From Fagopyrum homotropicum (taxonomy: Eukaryota > Streptophyta > Magnoliopsida > Caryophyllales > Polygonaceae), in contig BSWB01000004.1 of assembly GCA_033239125.1 (NCBI GenBank), forward strand, positions 139,884,426 through 139,948,425: DNA of 64,000 nucleotides. The letters run 5' to 3'. Positions within the stretch are counted from its first letter, which is position 1, and every line of letters starts with the position of its first letter. Of this stretch, positions 26,140 through 37,549 are shown in pieces. A program made the translations under genes and the position numbers. The notes below the pieces were generated by a model. That model had not been told where the DNA came from. It did not search any database and saw only the letters and a program-made list of their open reading frames with translations.

Positions 26140-26266
26140 GGTTTTGTCAATACAAAACCAATCTAAGATGGATGCCTATCCTTTGTCAATACAAAGGAAC
26201 TATACTGGTCTTTTGAGTTTTGCAAACAAGCTTATAAGAAGGCCTATCCAATGTCAATACAATGGA
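26140..26266. repeat. three CAAT-loop hairpins in the copia LTR
   Basis: Stem-loops at 26140-26159 (GGTTTTGT/ACAAAACC), 26179-26198 (TCCTTTGT/ACAAAGGA) and 26247-26266 (TCCAATGT/ACAATGGA, one mismatch). Each has an 8-bp stem and loop CAAT; the last two follow the phrase CCTA. Confidence 0.8.
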
Positions 26267-27179
26267 ACTAGAAGCTTTATTGTTGCAAAAAACGAATGTA
26301 GAATCAAGTGCAAATGGCTCTCCCTTTTATAGGCATAGGGGGCCACGGTTTTGGGAAGTTAAAAGCGGTTAAAAACGGTTATGGAAGTTACTTGGAAGTT
26401 ACTTGGAAGATGGGCCTTGAAGCCCTAGAAAGCCCGAGGCCCGAGGCCCACATAGGGAGCCCAAAACCGCTCCCCGGAGCTAGCTTAGAGCTAGCTTATT
26501 TTTCTTGGTCCAAACACTTCCAATGAGCTTCATTCACTTTAATATAGCTAGGGTAAGCTCCAAGATCCTCAAATACTCAATATCTTAGCTCAAGCTAGTG
26601 TAGCTCCTTAAGAAGCTCACTAGCTGCTTCATTGACATTCACTAAGCATTTGAGCTTGGATTGCTCCCAGTTTTTAACCACATATTCTTTAGCCAATATA
26701 AGGCCTAAGAACCAAAGGTGTGCCGATAAAATGTGGCTAAAAAGCCCCAAACTTTGGCCTTCTAAAAGCTAGCACAAGTTGACCTTGTCGTGAATCACCT
26801 TGCTTTGATTCGACTCCCCTTATAATACTAGTTGTTCTTAGTGCCGGTCACTTGGCTTGCCTCCCGCAACCCGGACCATAGTGACACACATGTGAACAAC
26901 TCATTGCACCTTGTCTCAAGACAAGCTCAACGGTTACAATGAAGACTTAGCCCAAATCTCCAACAGTCTAGACCAAAATCACTCGGTTCGGTTAAATTTG
27001 ATAAACCAAACCTAACATGCTCAACCCCATGTGTAATTAACAAACTTACTATTACGGCGGACAAACGCCTCACAAAGGTAGAGTCCGCATGCGCCGAGGG
27101 CTTGGGGCGTATACGCTCTCATTTTATTATAACAAATTCTAAAAAGCAAATATAAATTGTCGGGAATAAAACACGGGTA

Positions 27180-27250
27180 TGCATTACCGAGAGTCGAATC
27201 TGGATTTCCTGGTTGAAAGCTAGATATCTTAACCGCTGAACGACAACGGA
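27180..27250 (-). pseudogene. tRNA-Glu(TTC) pseudogene or tRNA-derived SINE head
   Basis: On the minus strand, from 27250 down, the sequence starts TCCGTTGTCGTTCAGCGG and keeps the anticodon loop CTTTCAA (anticodon TTC) and a box-B-like GATTCGACTC. It lines up without gaps with plant nuclear tRNA-Glu(TTC). Most differences are C-to-T or G-to-A, the pattern of deaminated methylcytosine, and they break the anticodon, T and acceptor stems. It should not be a working tRNA. No clear poly(A) tail marks a SINE. Confidence 0.75.
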
Positions 27251-27347
27251 TTTGTTGATACTTAAACCCTTTAGCCAAAATAATATGTAATTGTCTTGCG
27301 TCCCAGGTGCTTGCGCTTCATTAACCGCATGCACCAAGGGCTCGGAC

Positions 27348-27399
27348 GCATGCGGGTTGCGCATGCACCCCAATCCAGGTGCATGCGCAGCCCGCATGC
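27348..27399. repeat. perfect long hairpin (22-bp stem, 8-base loop)
   Basis: Left arm 27348-27369 and right arm 27378-27399 pair at all 22 positions (one T-G wobble) around the loop CCAATCCA. Both arms contain GCGCATGCACC or its complement and flanking GCATGC palindromes. A related phrase (GCATGC(g/a)CC(g/a)AGGGCT) appears at about 27088 and 27328, so this hairpin is part of a small repeated module. The region is CpG-rich in an AT-rich neighbourhood. Confidence 0.85.
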
Positions 27400-27789
27400 T
27401 TCGCCTTCTTGGTGTTTTCCGTCCGCGGCAATTAACATTACTCATAATTAATCTCAAGTGTGGAATCAATTAAACTCAATTTCACTTTCGCACTTCTTCT
27501 TCTTTTAGGGCTATCTTATTTACGCCCATTTTTCATCAAAATCAAAAATAAATTATGATAGTTGTTTCTGATTTACTGTCATCAAACGTGTATGATTTGA
27601 CAGGTGACGAACATTTATAAAAATTGGCCATTAAAATTGATGCATCAACTTTGGTTCTTTTTTTTGTTATTAACCATTATTATTAGTTAGTATTATTACT
27701 ACTTATTATGATTATTAATTTTTATTGTTAATTAAAAGTTTTTTTAAAAACTTAAATAATATGAAACATGTTATTTACTATTATAATTA

Positions 27790-28499
27790 GGACTCGTTTG
27801 GTATGACGATGGGTTGGAAGCAGGAATCAGAATGCAATAAATAGTTAGAATCAATCATTCCTGATACACAGTGTTCCTTTGATGTTGGAAATAAGGATTC
27901 CTGAAACATGCTATTTGATTTTATATGAATTATTGAACGAGAAACCATATGATATTTAATGATATATGTGTATATTTATAATGTCAATATAAACTATTTT
28001 TAATCTATATTTAGTAAAAATAAAGATCAACGGGTGACTTAAAATATAAGTATAAACCAAATTCAACTTAAATAAATTGGTATATAATTTATTCTATAAT
28101 TTATTCAACACTTTCCGATGACATATCATCTTGATTGAAATATACGTATAATAGTCAATTATTTAATTTATTAGTTTTTGGTAAAAAAAATTTCAATTCT
28201 TTTTGAAATATGATTCAAATTAGTTGATGGATAAAGCTTTTTATATTATTTATTTTGTATAAATAATTGAATAAAATATATGTATAATGAAAATATATGG
28301 ACGTGGTTTCAAATTTGCCTGGGTAATATATTGGAATGAATGATACTCACCTTTAATTTTATTCGAGTTTTTATGTAGAATTGGAATGAGTCATTTCATG
28401 AAAATAATTTACATTTTGATTTCAAGTCTTACCAAGCACGTTGTATAAGTATGACTCGTTATGATTCCTGATTTCATAGAAATTGTAACAAACGAGCCC
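27790..28499. mobile_element. Tourist-like MITE (PIF/Harbinger type)
   Basis: Ends GGACTCGTTTGGTA at the left and, in reverse complement, GGGCTCGTTTGTTA at the right, flanked by TTA on both sides (27787-27789 and 28500-28502), the 3-bp target duplication of PIF/Harbinger elements. 710 bp, AT-rich, no ORF. Confidence 0.75.
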
Positions 28500-28502
28500 T
28501 TA

Positions 28503-28960
28503 AGTCTCTAACCGCCTTATATGTTCAGGTTATTTTACATGATTAACGGAATCAAGCGGAACGCGAATAGTGAAAAAAAACTGCATTTGTTAAATTGAAA
28601 CATAGAACCAAAACTCGTCTTATATTCCGGACATTCTTCTTGAAATATATTGTTCGAAAATTATATAAATTATTTCATATTAAAGTTAAAAAAAAGATGT
28701 TCATGAATTATTAAACTAGTAACACATTAGTTGAAATTAAACGTAATATTTGTCTTTTAAATTATTCAATTTGATTACAATTGTATAAAGTTCAAATGAA
28801 TTAAGCATCCTAACTAGTCTAATCAACAATAATCATTACCTTTTCTTAATTTGATCATTAATGTCAAAATCAAATTGATTTTGACAATTAATGGGCGCAA
28901 ATAGCAAGCCCCCCCCAAAAAAAAATTATATCATTCAGATCATGCGCAGCCTGACAAAAA
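28503..28960. other. unassigned AT-rich stretch
   Basis: No gene, repeat or element end recognised between the MITE and the first LINE-2 protein sequence. A run of eight C followed by nine A lies at about 28911-28925. Confidence 0.4.
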
Positions 28961-29016
28961 AAATTAATGGTTGCTATCACTAGTAGGGTGCCCTCGGTAG
29001 CACCATCAACATACAG

Positions 29017-30009
29017 CGTATGGCTGCCTTCATTCGTGTTCATTGGAACACAATCTCTCCACCAAAAATCCTACGCAAAGGCAATGGAGTTTTCATCTTC
29101 CAATTTGCCAATGAAGAAGATTTCAACTCAATACCTTCATGGTAGTCCCTGGGTCACTAATAGCTCTACTACTCTTCTCCTTAAGAGATGGACGAAGGAT
29201 TTGCCCCTCGACTACTCCTGCTTGAATTCTGTCCCCATCTGGGCCACCCTCCACGACTTGGATTATCGTTTTTGGTCAAAGCATATGCTTGCCAAGATTG
29301 GATCCGCCTTAGGTACTCCCATCCTTACGGATTCTTGTTCGGCAAATCAAGACAGGATGGGATACGCTCGCATTCTTGTTGACGTCCAGACTTCCCGTCC
29401 CCTCCTCCGGGAAGTCACTCTCTCAGGGCCTGATAATGTTTTACTCTCACAAAAAGTCACTTATGACTGGATCCCCCCCGCACTGCCCTACCTGCCTCAT
29501 TTTTGGCCATAACTGCTCTTCAATAAAAGCTGTCAACAAGACAGGAGATGAAAAACCTTCCCAATATACTCGCCACAAATCTCGCAACAACCACAACCTT
29601 GGCCCAATCCTCCCCACTCCTGATCCATCCCATAAGATCGATCACGTCCCTTCCATCATCCCACACAAATCCATCCAGCCTAACGCCACCACCAAACCAA
29701 GCCATCTCACAAACACCAAAACAAAACCGATAACACAACCCACCCCTTCCACCAAAACTCAGTCTGAGATCCCCATGCAGGCCCTGAATGCATGCACGGG
29801 CTCTTCTTCACTCTCAAGCCCCAACCTCCCAAGCAACTCTGATCCCCCCCATCTCTCCATCAGAGACACCCCAGGCCCCACCTTAAACCCTACAACAATG
29901 ACTACCTCCAGCCCCCCATCACACGGTCACCCTAAAGAATCACACTCACCTCCCTCTCTTAACCCCATCTTGCCAACTAGTGTTGCCCAGGATATTGCAC
30001 TTGGTTCTA
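29017..30009 (+). pseudogene. LINE-2 ORF1: DUF4283 plus CCHC zinc knuckle
   Basis: The nucleic-acid-binding first protein of plant L1-like LINEs. A DUF4283 domain runs over a frameshift near 29135: NGVFIFQFANEEDF in one frame, then PWVTNSS, LLLKRW and VPIWATLHDLDYRFW in another. A second frameshift in the C-run near 29470 leads to the knuckle CPTCLIFGHNC. From about 29530 to 29990 the protein is a proline-, threonine- and serine-rich linker without recognised domains. No ATG start can be fixed because the N-terminus is worn. Confidence 0.8.
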
Positions 30010-32858
30010 ATGAATATTAAAGTGTGTTCATGGAACATTAGGGGCCTGAACGACCCTATCAAACAAAAAGCCGTTCAGAACTTGGTGGAGAATAATGATA
30101 TTGACATCCTGGCTATCTTGGAAACCAGGCTACGTTCCAACAACGAATCCCGTATCTCCAAACACTTACTCCCCTCCTGGAACTAGGTTTCCAACTCCCC
30201 TCTTGCGCACAACTGCAGAATATGGATTTGGTGGAATCCATCCAAAATCCATCTCACCACCACCCTCCTCACTGATCAAATTATCCATTGTAAAGCCTCC
30301 TGCCACCAACCCCTTTCCAACCACTCACACAACCTTGAGCTTTCCTTCATCTATGCCCATAATAACCCTGATGATAGGGTATGGGCCTCCATTGACACGA
30401 TTGGTTTGCTCAACTCAACCACGCCCTGGGCTCTCCTTGGTGACTTTAATGTCACCCTCACCCCGGATGAGAAGAACACAAACAACTCACCTTGCATCTC
30501 CCAGCAATCAAACGAACTTGCTACATGCCTCGATCAAAATAATATCATGGACCTACCATACTCGGGAAGCAAGTACACTTGGAATAACAAGCAGATTGGG
30601 TCGCGTACTTGGTGCAAGCTCGATCGTATCCTTACCAACCTCACTTGGCTCACTAAATTCCCTCATTCGCAAGCCCACTTTGACTTGCCCAATGTTTCGG
30701 ACCACTCTCCGGCCCTTCTCTCAATTATCCCCCCCTACGAGCAAGTTTAACCTCCCATTCAGATTCAATAACCTCTGGGCAAACCATGAGAACTTTGCAC
30801 CTTGCGTCAAAAGGGTTTGGAGTGTTGATGTTACGGGTAACCCCATGTTCATTCTCACCAGAAAGTTGAAAAATCTCAAACCCATTCTCAAAAATTTGGC
30901 AGCCAGAAACTTGAAGAGATTCATGATGCAATCAATTGCAATAGAAAAAGCCTCCAAAACGTCCAAAACATGCTCCGTAATGATCTTCACAACTCTTCTC
31001 TCCAAACTGCTGAGAAATCCCTCACTGCCTCCCTCAACGAAAGCATCCGTACGCTCAACACCACTCTCAGTCAATTATCCAAAGCCAAATGGATAAACCA
31101 TGGAGATCAGTGCTCTTCATTCTTTTTCAGAAGCATCAAGACCAGAAGGAACCATAACCGTATCCATTCAATCAAAAACCTGGATGGCAGCACTACAACT
31201 GACCCTGAACTCATCGCCTCCGCTTTTATCTCCCACTTCCAAACTACCCTTAACCGCCCAGCCCACACCAATAACACTCCCTTCCCTGACCTACCCTTAC
31301 CAACCCTCACCCCCTCTAACAAAACTCTTCTTTCAATGTAGGTTACGGATGAAGAAATCAAAACTGCTTTATTCGGCATCGGCAATAACAAAGCTCCTGG
31401 GACATCATCAACAGAGACTTCACAGATGCAATCCATGATTTTTCAAGCACGGGAAACTCCTCAAGCAGATCAACCATGCCTCTATTTTCCTCATTGCAAA
31501 ATCGGACACCCCAATCACACCTGCCGACTACCGCCCTATTTCCTGCTGCTCTACCATATACAAAACAATAGCCAAAATCCTATCTACCCGTCTTAGTTCA
31601 ATCCTCCCCCACATTATAGGACCATACCAAAGTGCATTCGTCAAGAACCGCTCCATCAAGCACAATGTGCTCATTTGTTAGGAACTACTACACAAGTACA
31701 ATCGGAAAAACATCTCCCCCAGAGCCGCTTTAAAGGTAGACCTCTCCAAAGCCTTCGATACCATTGACCATACCTTCATCATCCACTGCATGACCAAAAT
31801 GGACTTCCCTGATCACTTCATCAGCCTGATCAATGAATGCATCTCAACGGTTACCTATTCGGTCAATATTAATGGCTCTCTTAGAGGACACTTCAAGGGC
31901 TCTAGAGGTCTACGGCAAGGTTGCCCTCTATCCCCCTCCTCTTCACCCTAGCCATTGAATACCTCTCCCAGCTTATCCTCTCCAACACCACAAACACTGC
32001 ATTCCACCTCCAAACTAAATGCCGAACCCCTCAAATCACCCACCTCTCCTTTGCAGACGATCTGAGGTTGTTCTGTCGTGGAGACTACACATCTATCAAA
32101 ATTCTCAAGGACTCCCTTGACGTCTTTGGTGAGTTCTCGGGACTCAAAATTAACTCATCCAAATCTTCCCTCTACATGGGGGGAATGTCTTCTCAGGACC
32201 AGTCCCTGGCTTGCTCTATCACTGGCATCAACACTGGCTCACTGCCATTTCACTATCTGGGGGTCCCTGTTGGCTGCAGGAGACTTGCTATTTCAGACTA
32301 CCTTTCCCTCATTCATCGCACCACCAAACGTATCCATTCCTGGAGCGCAAAGAAGCTATCTTATGCAGGTCGCGCCCAGCTTATTAACTCCATTCTCATA
32401 ACCATCAATCAATATTGGAGCTCGATATTCCTCCTGCCTGCATTCATTATCAACAAAATTCATTGTTTACTCCGTTCGTACCTCTGGGCTGGGAAGGTGA
32501 ATAGTGGGCGTGCCTTGGTCGCTTGGTTTACTGTCTGCACCCCTAAGGCTTCTGGTGGGCTCGGGTTCCCGGATCTTTATACCAGGAACAAGGTGCTACT
32601 TACCAGGCTTTTATTCGACATTGACCGCAAGGACTGTAACCTCTGGTGCAATTGGATCGAAAGTAACATCCTCAAAGGCCAAAGTATCTGGCACACCAGA
32701 CCTAAAACACATCACAGCTTCTCTTGGAAATTCTTACTGAAAATCAGAGACGAACTGCACCCCCCTTTGGTTAGCACCAATGCTACCCCGCAGCTGTCGA
32801 ATGCCAACGGTACCTTCTCAGCACGCAAAGCTCACAATCTGCTAAGACCGGTCCTCCT
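30010..32858 (+). pseudogene. LINE-2 ORF2: endonuclease and reverse transcriptase, several stops and frameshifts
   Basis: Begins at ATG 30010 (MNIKVCSWNIRGLND). The endonuclease domain has GDFNVTLTPDE near 30440, LDRILTNLTW and VSDHSPALL near 30697, with one in-frame TAG at 30184-30186. The frame shifts near 30745; the reverse transcriptase has YRPISCCSTIYKTIAKIL near 31525, VDLSKAFDTIDH near 31740, GLRQG near 31910, a one-base loss just after, then FADDLRLF near 32050. A TAG near 31678 replaces a CAG. Part of the block after NNKAPG near 31395 is missing. Coding is interrupted at 32858 by element A, resumes at 39361 and again at 55283. Confidence 0.88.
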
Positions 32859-34629
32859 TGATAACACGATTTATGACTTAGGTTTAGGTAATCATTTAGA
32901 TAGATTTCTCACTCATTCATGCATGGATTAGCACTAGTTCACGACGTTTGCACTCAATTCATGTATTTTGTCGAGATAGACGTCTACACGGACTTTTGCA
33001 TGCTTTGTAGGTATTTTGGGAGATTTACGAGCTTAATCGATACATTTGAGGATCATTCCTCGAGATGACACACTTCCAGACTCGTTAGGGAGTAAGCTAG
33101 GAGCAAAGGAGAACACATAGGACCTAGTTGGTGCATGCCTTGCACCAACTCATGGTCCAATGGTTCAAGGAAAGCCTTTGGAGCAAAACCACGGCCAGAC
33201 ACCATTCCACGGCCGTGGAACATGCCCGTGGAATCTTCCAGGACCACGTTGACAGCTGTCCCACGATCTCTTTGATGACTCTTGCTCCTAGTGGGTATTT
33301 AAAGGATCTTGCAGGTTGTAATTGGGATCTCTCCTCCTCCCTTTTTGACCTATCTTCTTCCCCAAAACACTTCTCGATTGTTGCCTCTCTTCCAAGCACC
33401 CATTGTGGGTGTTCTTGGAAGAGATTAGTGTAGATTCTTGTTTTAGAGTGAGATTAGAGTGGTTTTGAGTGAGGAGTCCATTGTTGACAACTTGGAATAG
33501 CTCTTGGAGCCTTGTAAGAATCTGGTAACTTCTATTCTATGCTTTTAATGTCTTTTCTTGGGATTGTTCTTCATTATCTAACCATGACTTGCAAGCATGC
33601 TTTATTTGTGAAGTTTGATCTTGAAATGTATATTGTTGGCTGAATAGATGTGATTCTAGGGTGAAGGAATGATGTTTATGCTTTGGACTATGATTGTATG
33701 ACTTCCATGTTAGCTTAGGATCGATTTGTGTTCGAAATCCAAACTCAGAACCAAACCATGGCTTGTTCTTCATGCTTCCACGGCCGTGGTCTTGCATGAT
33801 CCACCCATATTTTGCTCTGTTGTTCTTGAATTGAATGAATCTGGATGTTTGGATGTAGAGGTGTTGAAATCCTAGTATTTGTTGAGCTTAACCTAGCTTA
33901 GGGTAACCTATTGTTAGCAACCTAATTGAGGAATGAGACCTACCCAGTGATTTCCCCTCTTAGATACCTAAGATGATGAACTGTAGGTAGTAGTGAGCCT
34001 CACAAGCTGCTATTGGATTGAGTGTGCTAGGATCGTTGCCTAAGACTTGCCTTTTCCGAGACTTACCCGGTAAGGAGGGGTTTGACCCTTAGGTAGTGAC
34101 CGGTTTGTGTAGAAACCTCGTTCTTAGGTTCCTTGAGACTTACCCGGTGATAGGACCTTAGGTGCGAGACTAGTGGAGCATGAGACTTACCCGGTAATTG
34201 CTCCCATTTGAGAAACACCCAATTCCGAACAACCACAACCTTCCTTTGACCTTTAGAAACATGATTTCAATGTCATAATTGGAATTCCTAATCTCTAGAG
34301 TCCGCTTTCTTACCTCTTATCTCTCATCTTTGTGTTTGTGTTTTTGTGTTTCTTGTTTGCGTTGATATACTTGTGATCCCTGTTTGATCACCCAAAACCA
34401 TCCAAAATATTGTGTTTTGCACTTTCTTTAATCCTCATCTCATCTTAGCTTAGATTTGCACTATCTTTGATCATTGAATGACTTGATTTCACCTCAGTCC
34501 TTGTGTTCGACCTCGGAATACTCTCCTTTCTACCAAACGACCCGTACACTGCGGGTTTCGCTAGGTAGTTTAGGATTTTAGTTCGAGTTTATAAATGTAA
34601 AGCTTTTTGTGCTATTTCCTAGCGTAACA
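32859..34629 (+). repeat. 5' LTR of element A
   Basis: TGATAACACG...GCGTAACA. Contains the palindrome CCACGGCCGTGG twice (near 33208 and 33779) and three GAGACTTACCCGGT(a/g)A phrases between 34060 and 34200, plus a variant near 33937. The U5 end is followed at once by the primer site. Confidence 0.95.
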
Positions 34630-34632
34630 AGT

Positions 34633-34652
34633 TTTTGGCGCCGTTGCCGGGG
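34633..34652 (+). other. primer binding site (tRNA-Asp) of element A
   Basis: The phrase TTGGCGCCGTTGCCGGGGAC just after the 5' LTR is complementary to the 3' end of plant tRNA-Asp, the primer known for Athila-like elements. Confidence 0.8.
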
Positions 34653-34756
34653 ACTAGGTTAAGATTAAGTCATTTGTTTTTGATTGTTTTTAGTGTTTAT
34701 CTTTCTTGTTACTTTTGATCTTGTGTTGTTTTTGTCTTTGCCTTTTCATGTTTGCC

Positions 34757-35890
34757 ATGGACGGATTGTACTTCCAAGACGACCTTGACAACATGGAGTA
34801 TGAGGGATGGATGGAAAGCCAAGATCTAGGACCTCTCCATGATGAGTTTGAGTATTGGGAGGAGTTTAATGCCTATCATGAGTCCCATAATCAAGCTCAT
34901 ATGATTACATTGCATCATGAAGAACCTCACCATCAACCTCACAATGATCGAGTAGGATCAATGCTAGAAGAAATGTTGAGGAAGATGGATGATCTAGAAA
35001 GCAACCTTGCTTCCATTTCGAGTTCCAACATGGGGCTCGAAGCGGATGTATCTCAACAAGACGAGGTTCACCATGAAGAGATCCAAGAATTGCCCGAATC
35101 GACCATGATCATTAAGGAACTTCAAGGAGAGTTGGATGAAGCTTGGGAGCAAGTGAGGCTAAGGGATTTGGCCCTGAAGGATGAAAGAAGATTGAATTTC
35201 GAGAGGGAAGAACAAATGAGGAGGGAGGTTGAAGAGATTAGGAATGCTCTTATGCTAGGAGATCCTACCATCCTTCAAGATCTACCTCCACCTCCTTCAC
35301 CTTTGGAGGAGTGCAATGAAGTACTCTCACCCCCGGATATCCTTGCCATCAACCCCGGAACCACACTTGAAGAGCTCACTTGGAACGAAGACAACAGAGA
35401 GAACCACGGTCGTGGAGGACAAACCACGCCCGTGGAAGGTTCTGTCCTAGACAATCCTAAGCTAATTTCAACCCCTTCCAACCCTTTCTTGCTTGCCCGG
35501 AGTACACACAAATATTGGAGCCCCTTCCCTAAGGATTCTCCATTATCGAATGAAGAAAACAAGCATGATGGATCCATGATGTTCATGAAGCACTTCAATG
35601 AGAGATTCTTTCCAAGAATCAGCTTTCTTCGGATCATAGAGGATGAGGATGACAAGCATTTCACCGGTGTGACCGCGGAGTATAAATTGCCTAAGTATGG
35701 GGTGGCATCTATAGTTACAACTCCATACTATCATCAAGGAAGCGGTGATGAAGGAGTCTACTACTCACCGGTGAAGAGAGAACCTAAAGCTTATTTGGGA
35801 ATCAAGTCGCCCTTGCTTGTCATCATGGATTCCGGAAAGAGATGGTTGCTTGGACTCCTCAAGCAAACCATGGTATTCGAGGTGGATTGA
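34757..35890 (+). CDS. element A gag-position protein, no known domain
   Basis: ATG at 34757 in the strong context GCCATGGA is preferred over ATG 34748; either gives about 377-380 residues. The first ~80 residues are acidic and rich in D, E and H; residues ~80-170 are charged and heptad-like (KELQGELDEAWEQV, EREEQMRREVEEI) and probably form a coiled coil; a proline-rich patch follows (LPPPPSPLEE). The C-terminal third is a mixed globular-looking segment. No CCHC knuckle, protease or other pol motif is present. It sits where gag is expected, so a structural role is inferred only. It is open throughout. Confidence 0.6.
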   Translation: MDGLYFQDDLDNMEYEGWMESQDLGPLHDEFEYWEEFNAYHESHNQAHMITLHHEEPHHQPHNDRVGSMLEEMLRKMDDLESNLASISSSNMGLEADVSQQDEVHHEEIQELPESTMIIKELQGELDEAWEQVRLRDLALKDERRLNFEREEQMRREVEEIRNALMLGDPTILQDLPPPPSPLEECNEVLSPPDILAINPGTTLEELTWNEDNRENHGRGGQTTPVEGSVLDNPKLISTPSNPFLLARSTHKYWSPFPKDSPLSNEENKHDGSMMFMKHFNERFFPRISFLRIIEDEDDKHFTGVTAEYKLPKYGVASIVTTPYYHQGSGDEGVYYSPVKREPKAYLGIKSPLLVIMDSGKRWLLGLLKQTMVFEVD

Positions 35891-35904
35891 CATATCCACG
35901 GAGT

Positions 35905-35960
35905 TTGGTCAAGCTAATGACCTAAAAGAAGCGCTTAATGGGAGGCAACCCATTAGTACA
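35905..35960 (+). other. post-gag conserved phrase of element A
   Basis: 'GCTAATGACCTAAAAGAAGC' followed by GCTTAATGGGAGGCAACCCA. A very similar AAGCGCTT..TGGGAGGCAACCCA phrase is, as I recall, common after gag in Athila/Tat-like plant elements. It supports the classification; function unknown. Confidence 0.5.
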
Positions 35961-36320
35961 ACTCTTTCCCTTTTCTCTTTCATTTTTGCTTTTCTTTTTG
36001 TTCTTGTGTTTTGTGTTTGTGTGGAAGATCTTAGGGAATAAGGAAGCCTTGCAAGGCAAGTTGATGATGATGATTTCGTTATCAACCATGGGTGGAGCGG
36101 ACGTGAGACTTGGACGGCTTGAGGTGTCTTTGTTGGATGGAAGAGCTCCCATCTCACATACGCCTTGGCGCGGGTCTCGACGCCGAAATGACTATGAAGA
36201 GCTCTCTACCATGCTTGATCGATCATCCACACCACCACTCCACACGAGTTAACCCAAATACCGAAAACCCCACATTTTTACATTGTGAGAACCTTCTTTC
36301 ACTCTTCTTTACTTTATTTA

Positions 36321-36353
36321 CACATTGGGGACAATGTGTTTCTAAGTATGGGG
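36321..36353 (+). promoter_or_regulatory. internal GGGA-loop hairpin followed by AAGTATGGGG
   Basis: CACATTG / CAATGTG with loop GGGA (36321-36338), then AAGTATGGGG at 36344-36353. Same design as the sequence just before the 3' LTR. It could act as a central purine tract for plus-strand priming; inferred from resemblance only. Confidence 0.5.
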
Positions 36354-37549
36354 TGGGGTTTGCATGATCCTTTGCATGATGAACATCTAGGATAACTTAA
36401 TATTATCACATGTCTTGCATTGTGTATACTCATTTCGGAAAAATCCAAAAATATCAGAAAATTTAAATTTTTTTTTGTGCTTTCTAGGCTTGGATATGAC
36501 CCTAATGATTAATCTTGTCATATGGATTGGCTATGGATGGCCTTATGTGTTAAATTGATGGATGCATATGTGGACTTGATGTACTTCTCTTGAATCCTAT
36601 TTATGAATTGTGATTATGATGCTTGCCTTGATTGGATTGAGGATTGAAAGTCGAAATTACATGCTAGTTCTTGCACATCATCTAGGAATGATTAAGGCAA
36701 TTTATCTCATTTTCTTCTCATCTTGATCATGTTGCTTGAGCACCTCACTTGATTAAAAACTTGACCTCTTTTGACCCTTCCGGGAATAGGAGCATGCTAG
36801 TGTGTTGATGTTTGTGAAAAGCAAGTGTGGGGTGGTGAAGTTGGTATTATGAATGTTGTGAATGAAGTTGTTGAAAATGTGTTGTAAAAGTGTAGACAAA
36901 ATATAGATTTGGGGACGTTGGTTTAAATGACGAGTAACTCGGCACCATTCACATAATCGGGTGTTTGTGCCTTGCCAAAGTCAAATAAACCAATAGTCCT
37001 AACGAGCTTTGGTATGTGTGTCCGGTGTGGATGCACCTCGAAAAATAGAAAAAGCCCGAGGACGGCTAATCACCAAGGTTTCGGCTTTTGTACACCAATG
37101 CCATTGTCTCAAAAATAAGTGAAAAAGAAAAGAAAAGAAGGAGAAAAATACACTTTGGTGGATGAAGTATAAATGTAAAAGTTGTGGTTGTTTAGTTCCT
37201 TTCCCGGATTTGCACCACATGGCCTTAGAAAATTCCCACCTTATCATCACGTTTCTTGGCCTCTTCTTTCCTAAGTCCTTAGGACCTATTTGCTTATGTG
37301 TATGACTTAGTGATCTAGATTGGACATTCTCATGATCATCTTGACTTCATCATTTTTACCTTTCATGCATGCTTTCGAGTTAAGTATGATTGTCTTTCCA
37401 TGCCTTCATTCATTTAATGCATGATTGCTTGTCCATTGCCATGAAACATCACTATGAAGGTGATCCATCTTTAGAAGCACAACTCCAAAAAGATTTTGCC
37501 ATTTTTCTGCATGCATAAATCATGTCATCTCTTTGTCTATAGTTGAGCA

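Larger units (their letters stand above)
25552..26965. mobile_element. solo LTR, copia-type
   Basis: Bounded by TGTTGGAG and CTCCAACA, the inverted ends typical of many Ty1/copia LTRs, and flanked by a perfect 5-bp duplication GTCTA (25547-25551 and 26966-26970). Length 1414 bp. It contains a six-copy tandem repeat and three related hairpins, listed separately. No internal coding region remains, so it is the product of LTR-LTR recombination. Orientation was not fixed. Confidence 0.9.
28967..32858 (+). mobile_element. LINE-2, 5' piece (ORF1 and most of ORF2)
   Basis: First of three pieces of one LINE; the others are 39361-39636 and 55283-55668. The rejoined order gives ORF1 with DUF4283 and a zinc knuckle, endonuclease, reverse transcriptase, zinc-finger-like region and poly(A) end. 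It differs from LINE-1 in having a C-rich coding strand, a proline/threonine-rich linker and no RNase H. The 5' end may be truncated near 28960. Confidence 0.88.

Noticed and set aside
33053..33433. ORFs on both strands repeated near 37784-38164
   Set aside because: They lie in the element A LTRs; opposite-strand frames through the CCACGGCCGTGG region, not protein-like.
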